Assembly (NCBI GenBank): GCA_030446525.1
Contig: JAUJNC010000027.1
Location: 1 to 41,308 of the forward strand
DNA: 41,308 nucleotides
DNA from: Armatimonadaceae bacterium
GTDB taxonomy: Bacteria; Armatimonadota; Armatimonadia; Armatimonadales; Armatimonadaceae
Reading direction: 5' to 3'
Shown: positions 36,692 to 41,308 of the stretch, piece by piece
Numbering within the stretch: position 1 is the first letter of the stretch
Layout: the number at the start of each line of letters is the position of its first letter
Notes under the pieces: generated by a model
Told to the model about the DNA's origin: nothing
The model's input: the letters and a program-made list of their open reading frames with translations, nothing else
Databases searched by the model: none
Program-made: the position numbers and the translations under genes

Positions 36692-38133
36692 AAATCGTTT
36701 GCCTATGTATTGCAGCGTTCGTTCTGGCCGCCCCCGTGCGGGCGCAGCCGAACCCATCGCCTTCGGAGAAAGCTGGGGTTGGACCATCTGCTCGCGGGCC
36801 GACCCATGGTCAACCGGACGCTCACCATCGACGAGGCTGTGGGCATCGCGCTGCGCGAGAGTCCCGTTATCCGGGGGGCGACGGCGGAGGTCGAGGCCCT
36901 GGCGGCGCAGGTGCGGGCGGCGCGGGCGGAGACGCGGCCCTGGCTCTCGGCGAACACCTTCCTGACCGGCGGCAGCAACGTAGAACGTCGTCCCCTCGCC
37001 GGCGGCGGCGCAGCCGCAGATGCTGATGGGCCTGCCGCCGGGCGCCTTCGTCGACGCCAACCTGATGGTGATGTACCCGCTGTACACCGGCGGGCGCCTG
37101 CAGGCGATGGTGCGTCAGGCGGCGGCGATGCAGGATGCCTCGGAAGCCCAGCGCGAAATGCAGCGGCAGGAAGTCGCGCTGCTGACGCGCACCGCGTACC
37201 GGGAGGTCCTGGCGCGCCGTGCCCTGGTCGAGGTGGCACAGGCCCGCCTGAACGAGGACGAAGAGCGCTTGCGTATCGACCGCGTCCGGCTCGCGCAGGA
37301 GCAGATACCCGCCTACTACGTGCAGCGCGACGAGGCGGAGGCGGCCCAGGCGCGGCAGGAAGCTGACCAATGCCCGCCGGGACGCGGAGCCTGGCGCTCG
37401 TGCAGGTGCGGACGGTTATGCGGCGTCGCCCCCACCTCGCGCGTCGACGTGACCGGACAACAAACCTACGAGTCCAGCGCCGACGTGATGGCCCGGCTGG
37501 CGGCATCGGTGCAGCCGGGGCCATCAACGCCGGGCGCACCGGACGGCTGGCCGCGCTGCTGCGCCTGGCCGAGCGCCGGCGGCCGGAGCCTGCAGGCGGC
37601 GGCGGAGCGGGTCCGGGCGGCGGACGCGGACACGGCGGTCGCCCGGGAGCGTTCCGGCCCCAGGTGAGTCTGTTCGCCATGGGCGACCTGATGAAACGTG
37701 AAGAGATGGACGCCTTCGCCGGCGTGACCTACGGCGTCGCGGCCTCGCTCCGCTCTACAACGGCGGGCAGCGGCGCGCTCGCGTCGAGGCAGCCGAGGCC
37801 CAGCGGCGGCAACAACAGCAGGAGCGGGAGCGGGTCGCACTCCAGGTGGCGCAGGAGGTCCAGGCCGCGCTGCTGAACCTGCGGGCCGCCGAACAGAACA
37901 TCCAGACCGCCCGGGCGGCGCTCACGGCCGCCCAGGAGGAGCAGCGCGTCGCCCGCACGCGCTATGAGGCAGGGCGGAGCGTCGTCGTCGAGGTGCTGGA
38001 CGCGCTGGCGGCCCGGACCCGGGCCGAGAGCAACGTCGTGCAGGCGCTGTTCCAGTACAACGTGGCTCGGGACCGCCTGCTGCGAGCCGTCGGGCAGTTG
38101 GACGTGCCCGCGACGGTGCCCGGGGCAAAATAG
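36688..38133 (+). CDS. TolC-family outer-membrane efflux protein, frameshifted
   Basis: ATG 36688 starts the signal peptide [20 protein letters not shown]. The body in several frames reads [88 protein letters not shown] and [20 protein letters not shown]. These are the two repeated coiled-coil/barrel halves of TolC channels. Length about 480 residues is normal. Slips occur near 36780, 36985, 37365, 37425, 37520, 37590, 37650 and 37755, again mostly in G/C runs. It forms the outer-membrane exit of the RND pump and is the last gene before a terminator. Confidence 0.85.
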
Positions 38134-38222
38134 CGGCCCACCCAATGACCATGGCTTTGACGCCTGGCCGATCCGGCGTTCACGGTGATGAGCCACCCTA
38201 ATCGACCTTGTCTCACGCGCGC

Positions 38223-38257
38223 GGGCAGGAAGACCGGTCTTCCCGCCCATTTTCTTT
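38223..38257 (+). terminator. Intrinsic terminator after the RND operon
   Basis: A 13-bp stem with one mismatch (38223-38235 gggcaggaagacc with 38236-38248) is followed by ATTTTCTTT (38249-38257). It lies 90 bases after the TolC stop and just before the next CsoR-type promoter, so it separates the two transcription units. Confidence 0.75.
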
Positions 38258-38277
38258 GTCCCCCGGAAAAGTCACCC

Positions 38278-38306
38278 TTGACAAATATACCCCCTGGGGG
38301 TAAAAT
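38278..38306 (+). promoter_or_regulatory. Sigma70 promoter with embedded CsoR operator (box 2)
   Basis: TTGACA (38278-38283), 17-base spacer, TAAAAT (38301-38306). The spacer carries a perfect dyad centred on 38295, TACCCCC-T-GGGGGTA (38288-38302), overlapping the -10. It matches box 1 in position and design and precedes csoR, so autoregulation is expected. Confidence 0.88.
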
Positions 38307-38315
38307 ACATGTAGG

Positions 38316-38332
38316 ATACCCCATGGAGGTAT
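38316..38332 (+). promoter_or_regulatory. Second CsoR-like dyad over the csoR ribosome site
   Basis: ATACCCCATGGAGGTAT is an imperfect dyad (ATACC/GGTAT arms) like the operators upstream. It lies downstream of the expected transcript start and includes GGAGG, 13 bases before the csoR ATG at 38343. Two boxes in tandem could allow cooperative CsoR binding. Confidence 0.5.
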
Positions 38333-38342
38333 AAAGCAGGAA

Positions 38343-38635
38343 ATGGACGACACGGCGCGGCAAAAGGTCAAGGCGCGGGTGAACCGCATCGCGGGACAGG
38401 TAGCGGGCGTCCAGCGCATGATCGACGAGGACAAGTACTGCGTGGACATCTTGAACCAGATTGCGGCCGTGTGCTCGGCCCTGGACGCGCTGGGCGTCGA
38501 TATCTGCTCACGAACCATCTGGAGACCTGCGTGGTCGGTCACGGCACGGGCAGCGAGCACCATTGCGCCCAGCCCATGACGCGGGAGCAACTTCTTTCCG
38601 AGATATGGACCGCCGTTTCGCGGTTCTTGAAGTAG
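38343..38635 (+). CDS. csoR: CsoR-family copper-sensing repressor, one frameshift
   Basis: The all-helical DUF156 repressor reads KVKARVNRIAGQVAGVQRMI and DEDKYCVDILNQIAAVCSAL, then changes frame near 38502 to LLTNHLETCVVGHGTG and EQLLSEIWTAVSRFLK with TAG at 38633-38635. The copper ligands are present: C33 in KYCVDIL, then His and Cys in NHLETC about 26 and 30 residues later, the Cys-His-Cys set of true CsoR rather than the RcnR set. About 97 residues. It should release DNA on binding Cu(I). Both CsoR boxes of the window are its likely targets. AGGAAATG covers the start. Confidence 0.9.
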
Positions 38636-38684
38636 CGGCAACGGGGTGCGCGGCGCCCCATCAAATGAAAGGCAACACACCCAC

Positions 38685-38902
38685 ATGAAAACGACGACTT
38701 TTTCCGCCCCCGACATCGAGTGCCAGGGGTGCGCGAGCGCCATCAAGAAGGCCGTGGGCAACGTGCCCGGTGTCTCCCAGGTGAACGTGGACGTGGCCGC
38801 CAAGACGGTCGCGGTCACGCATGACGAGAAGGCGCCCGCGAGGCGCTCACGACGGCCCTGGACCGCGCCGGCTTCCCGGTGGCCGGGACAACCGAGCACT
38901 AG
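38685..38902 (+). CDS. copZ: CopZ-like heavy-metal-associated chaperone, frameshifted
   Basis: ATG 38685 opens MKTTTFSAPDIECQGCASAI, with the metal-binding Cys pair in ECQGC, then KKAVGNVPGVSQVNVDVAAK and TVAVTHDEKA. A slip near 38837 moves the frame to REALTTALDRAGFPVAGTTE with TAG at 38900-38902. Complete length is about 72 residues, normal for a single HMA (beta-alpha-beta-beta-alpha-beta) domain. It ferries Cu(I) in the cytosol to CsoR and the P-type ATPase. It is 49 bases downstream of csoR, probably co-transcribed. Confidence 0.88.
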
Positions 38903-38978
38903 TTCCTTGGCGGCGCGGGGCCGATGCTTCGCGCCGGGAAAGTCTTCGTGACGCCCGCCCCGATTGTTTCTTAAGGGC

Positions 38979-39009
38979 TTGACCTCAAGCTCACTTGAGG
39001 CTGTAGACT
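38979..39009 (+). promoter_or_regulatory. MerR-type promoter with 19-base spacer
   Basis: TTGACC (38979-38984) and TAGACT (39004-39009) are 19 bases apart, the overlong spacing that MerR-family activators correct by twisting DNA. The spacer holds the dyad CCTCAA-N6-TTGAGG (38983-39000), like CueR/ZntR-class operators. It lies 24 bases upstream of merR, so autoregulation is likely. Confidence 0.85.
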
Positions 39010-39033
39010 TGATTTATCGGAGACGAATGAGCC

Positions 39034-39445
39034 ATGCGAATTGGGGAATTGGCGCGTTGACCGGCAAGAGCGTGCCTGCCTTGCGCTACTACGAACAGGT
39101 CGGGTTGCTCGCGTCACCCGAACGGACTGAAGGCGGATACCGCGACTATACCCCGTGTGGTGGAGCGGGGTGCGCTTCATCGTCCGGGCGCAAGAGCGGG
39201 GCACCTCGCTCCGCGAAATCGTGGCGGTGCTCGCCCTCTGCGACAAAGGAAAGGCGCCCTGCGGAACCGTCGCGAAGACGGTCCGCCGGAAAATCACGCG
39301 CCTCGACCTGCGGATAGCTCAGTTACAGGAGCGCCGCGCTGTGTTGGCGGACACCCTGCGCCTGTGGCAGTCCGGCGGGCTCGGCGACGCTCCCTTTTGT
39401 TCGTTGCTCAACGTTTCCGAACTACCCCAAAGGAGGCCATTGGAA
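39034..39445 (+). CDS. MerR-family metal-responsive regulator, frameshifted
   Basis: ATG 39034 opens MRIGELAR, then in another frame LTGKSVPALRYYEQVGLLAS with PERTEGGYRDYTP, the MerR winged helix. RVVERVRFIVRAQERGTSLR, EIVAVLALCDKGKAPCGTV and the dimerisation helix ITRLDLRIAQLQERRAVLAD follow. Slips lie near 39057 and 39150-39170. The pair CDKGKAPC is the metal-binding loop of the Zn/Cd/Pb/Cu-type members; the metal cannot be fixed. No stop occurs before the next gene: the frame from 39155 runs through to 39712, so the regulator may be fused to the thioredoxin-fold protein. GGAG precedes the start. Confidence 0.78.
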
Positions 39446-39712
39446 ATGGCAAGGAAAGTGGAAGTGTTCACGGCGGGCTGTCCGCTGTGTGACCCCGTGG
39501 TGACGTTGGTGCAGCAGGTCGCCTGTGATAACTGCCAGGTGACGGTTTACAACCTCAAAGATGACCCGCAGGCCGCCGAGCGCGCCAGGGCGGCCGGCGT
39601 CGAGCGCGTCCCGATGGTGCTCGTGGACGGCAAGCCTGCCGACTGCTGCAACGCGGCCGGCGGTCCTGTTACCGAGGCCGGGCTGCGGGCGGCGGGAATC
39701 GGCGCAGGCTAG
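39446..39712 (+). CDS. Small thioredoxin/glutaredoxin-fold protein
   Basis: AGGAGG (39431-39436) is 9 bases before ATG 39446, a strong site. The 88-residue protein reads MARKVEVFTAGCPLCDPVV with a C12-P-L-C15 redox pair, a second pair in VACDNCQV, the cis-Pro region VERVPMVLVDGKP and CCN near the end. Such proteins lie beside merR genes in metal and mercury loci and may reduce or carry a metal. The frame is open upstream into merR, so it may also be made as a fusion. Confidence 0.8.
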   Translation: MARKVEVFTAGCPLCDPVVTLVQQVACDNCQVTVYNLKDDPQAAERARAAGVERVPMVLVDGKPADCCNAAGGPVTEAGLRAAGIGAG

Positions 39713-39729
39713 GTTCCGCAGGCAGAAAC

Positions 39730-39752
39730 AAGGGCCGGGAATCCCGGCCCTT
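39730..39752 (+). terminator. Hairpin between thioredoxin-fold gene and secreted protein
   Basis: A perfect 10-bp stem (aagggccggg at 39730-39739, complement at 39743-39752) with a 3-base loop lies 18 bases after the TAG. No long T-run follows. It probably terminates or attenuates the merR transcript. Confidence 0.6.
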
Positions 39753-39774
39753 CCAGCAGAAGGAGAAGGTGGCA

Positions 39775-40462
39775 ATTGAACAGGCGAGAACCGGCGGCAG
39801 TGGTCCTCCTGCTGGCCGCGCTGATGACAGCCCCGGCGCTGGTGTGCGCGCAGGCGGCGCCTGGCTGACCCCTATGACCCGCGAGCGGCTACTCCGCTCA
39901 GGACGGAAACCCCACCGGTCCGGTGGGCACGACGGTAAAAACGGGGCACCTGTTTGTTTCGACGATGCATTCGGACGGCCTTGCCGGTAAGACGGAGACG
40001 TTCCTGCGGTATGGCGTGACGCCCCGCCTGGAAGCCGGCTTCGGCTATCTGCAAGAGCAAAATATTGTCCGACCGCTCGTCAGTTACGCACTGGTGACGG
40101 AGAGCCGGGAGCGCCCGTCACTCACGGTCGGGCTGATGTACGATTCGCTCGGCGGTGGACGGCAAGGCACGTTCCTGAGCGTGGCCAAGGCGTTGAAAAC
40201 CTCTGTGGGGGTTCCCGGCAGCCTGTACATCGGGGGCGCTAAGATTACCAACGAGAAAAACGGCCGGTTTATCGCCGGGGCGAATGTGCCGCTGACGCGC
40301 TGGCTGAACGCCTCGGTGCAGTTCGATGGCAAATACCCGAACGTGGGCGTGACCGCCAGAATAGGCAGCGTTGTTGGTGTGCCGGTGCGACTCGGCCTTG
40401 TCGCGGCAAGGGGAGACAAGTTCGGCCCCCTGCTTGCGACGGATGTGCCGTTGACCCGATAG
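39775..40462 (+). CDS. Secreted, probably outer-membrane beta protein of unknown function
   Basis: TTG 39775, with AAGGAG upstream, opens a signal peptide (RREPAAVVLLLAALMTAPAL then VCAQA). Frame slips near 39866 and 39920 lead to GTTVKTGHLFVSTMHSDGLA, LRYGVTPRLEAGFGYLQEQN, PSLTVGLMYDS, FLSVAKAL, GSLYIGGAKITNEKNG and WLNASVQFDGKYPNVGVTAR, ending TAG at 40460-40462. Alternating amphipathic strands suggest an outer-membrane barrel of about 225 residues. I do not recognise the family. Its place between merR and copA suggests a metal-stress role. Confidence 0.6.
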
Positions 40463-40483
40463 CACGTAACGCTTCGGCGGTTT

Positions 40484-40592
40484 ATGCTGTCGGACGACCT
40501 CGCCCGCGCAGTTGCGTGGCGATTTGCCGGCGGCCGAGCGGTTTTATGTGGAACCGAGTTGGACCGGGGACGCGGTGTTCAAGAAGAGGTGA
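40484..40592 (+). pseudogene. C-terminal tail of an unrecognised gene upstream of copA
   Basis: From ATG 40484 the text reads MLSDDLAR and, after a one-base slip near 40508, QLRGDLPAAERFYVEPSWTG with DAVFKKR and TGA at 40590-40592. This is protein-like and ends 3 bases before copA, as a coupled gene would. No longer frame leads into it, so only a tail of about 36 residues remains, unless it is a very small protein. Confidence 0.35.
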
Positions 40593-40595
40593 ATC

Positions 40596-41308
40596 ATGGA
40601 GCAGGAACACAACCACAACGGCCACGCTGTGGCCGTGGCCGAAGCCTCACCGCCCGCCGTGGTGGAGGTGGACATCCGCAACGCATACAACGGCACGGAG
40701 TACGCCGACCTGGAGGCGTACTTCCGCGCCCTGCCCGGCGTGACAATGGTGCACCTGGACCGCACGCGCGGCGTCGCCCATCTCGGTTACGACCCGGCCG
40801 TCACGACGCCCGAACAGCTGGGCGACCGGTTGGAGCGGGACGGCTACCGGTGCGACTGCTACGACCGGCCCGGCTCGCGCGCGCAGGCCGGCCACCCCAA
40901 GGTCGGCGCGGAACACGCGCACGCTCCGGGCACGGACGGGCGCGGCAGCCACGGCGGCGGCGGCCACGACGAGCACGCGGGCCACGGCGCCGACATGGTC
41001 GCCGACCTGCTGCGCCGTTTCCTCGTCTCGCTCGTGCTCACACTGCCGCTGCTCGCGTTCTCGCCGATGGGCGCGCTCGTGGGTCTGCCCTCCATGCCGC
41101 CGCTGGGCCTGTCCATGGGACTGTTCGGCTTCCTGCTCGCGACGCCGGTCGTGTGGTGGGGCGGCTGGCCGTTCCACTCGGCGGCGTGGCGGGAGCTGCG
41201 CCGCGGCGAGGCGAACATGAAGACCATCAACTCGCTCGGCATCCAGGTCTCCTAAGTGTACTCGGTCGCGGCGACCTTCCAGTTCCGGGTCGAGGTCTTC
41301 TACGAGGC
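40596..41308 (+). CDS. copA: Copper-type P1B ATPase, N-terminal part, with in-frame TAA
   Basis: ATG 40596 opens a His-rich tail (MEQEHNHNGH), an HMA-like domain (about 22-85) in which the usual CxxC loop is replaced by RNAYNGTEYAD, then a second His-rich linker (GSHGGGGHDEHAGHGADM). Membrane helices begin at LLRRFLVSLVLTLPLLAF and LGLSMGLFGFLLATPVVWW, followed by the conserved HSAAWRELRRGEANMKTINS. TAA at 41253-41255 lies in SLGIQVS-stop-VYSVAATF, where relatives have Tyr, so a single substitution (TAC to TAA) breaks the frame. Coding continues to the window edge. The ion pathway, phosphorylation and nucleotide domains lie beyond it. It should pump Cu(I) out of the cytosol. Confidence 0.85.

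Noticed and set aside
41253..41255. TAA in copA and TGA at 18149 as recoded stops (selenocysteine or altered code)
   Set aside because: No recoding structure is evident, the expected residues are Tyr and Trp, and other genes use TGA and TAA as normal stops. Mutation or error is simpler.

Overview
The window is about 41 kb of high-GC bacterial DNA. A TolC-type outer-membrane channel, an RND pump with a periplasmic adaptor, a lipoprotein and a periplasmic Spy/CpxP-like protein all point to a diderm. The mix of SBBP-propeller protein, glycoside hydrolase family 2, sulfatases, DUF433/DUF5615 toxin-antitoxin genes, PAS/GAF kinases and YtkA-type metal proteins suits an environmental phylum such as Armatimonadota, Chloroflexota or Planctomycetota-like bacteria. 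No rRNA or marker gene is present, so this is inference only. I see no tRNA, rRNA or CRISPR array.

Layout. 1-2360: a headless minus-strand fragment abuts a headless plus-strand SBBP beta-propeller protein. 2433-6351: a minus-strand NarL-type response regulator and a large PAS/GAF HPK7 kinase, with a good promoter. 6602-12626: a GH2 glycosidase, a histidine kinase with an inactive-looking pseudo-receiver, and a two-receiver protein made by internal duplication. 12864-16042: a DUF433/DUF5615 toxin-antitoxin pair flanked by attC-like repeats, zwf (minus), and a decayed VapBC pair (minus). 16204-19516: a nuclease-methyltransferase restriction enzyme broken by a frameshift and a TGA. 19876-24518: a redox-signalling operon with a receiver-thioredoxin-reductase fusion and two tandem cyclic-nucleotide-binding-domain kinases. 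24440-27974: a mosaic region of lower GC with a sulfatase, an esterase, a sulfatase pseudogene and remains of two insertion sequences. 28083-41308: a copper-resistance island.

The copper island is the most coherent system. Two CsoR-type operators sit inside the -35/-10 spacers of two strong promoters. The first stands before a small Cys-rich exported protein, a YtkA-like lipoprotein, a half cupredoxin, a remarkable adaptor fusing YtkA + two membrane segments + RND membrane-fusion protein + cupredoxin, an RND permease with a Gly/Met-rich insert, a membrane-anchored Spy-like protein and a TolC channel, ending at an intrinsic terminator. The second drives csoR and copZ. A MerR-type promoter with a 19-bp spacer then precedes merR, which runs in frame into a thioredoxin-fold protein; a signal-peptide protein and a copper P-type ATPase follow. 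A 16-cysteine copper-storage-like protein lies just upstream. The inferred path is cytosolic sensing and chaperoning (CsoR, CopZ, P-type ATPase), periplasmic capture (YtkA, cupredoxin) and trans-envelope export (RND-TolC).

A warning applies throughout. At least thirty genes or gene parts are split by single-base indels, mostly one base missing from a G or C run, including in zwf and the RND pump. This pattern fits sequencing or assembly error better than mass gene death. A few lesions are substitutions (TAA and TAG in the second sulfatase, TGA in the restriction enzyme, TAA in copA) and may be real. Sharp strand-switching junctions near 270, 24440 and 24716 could be misassemblies or true rearrangements.
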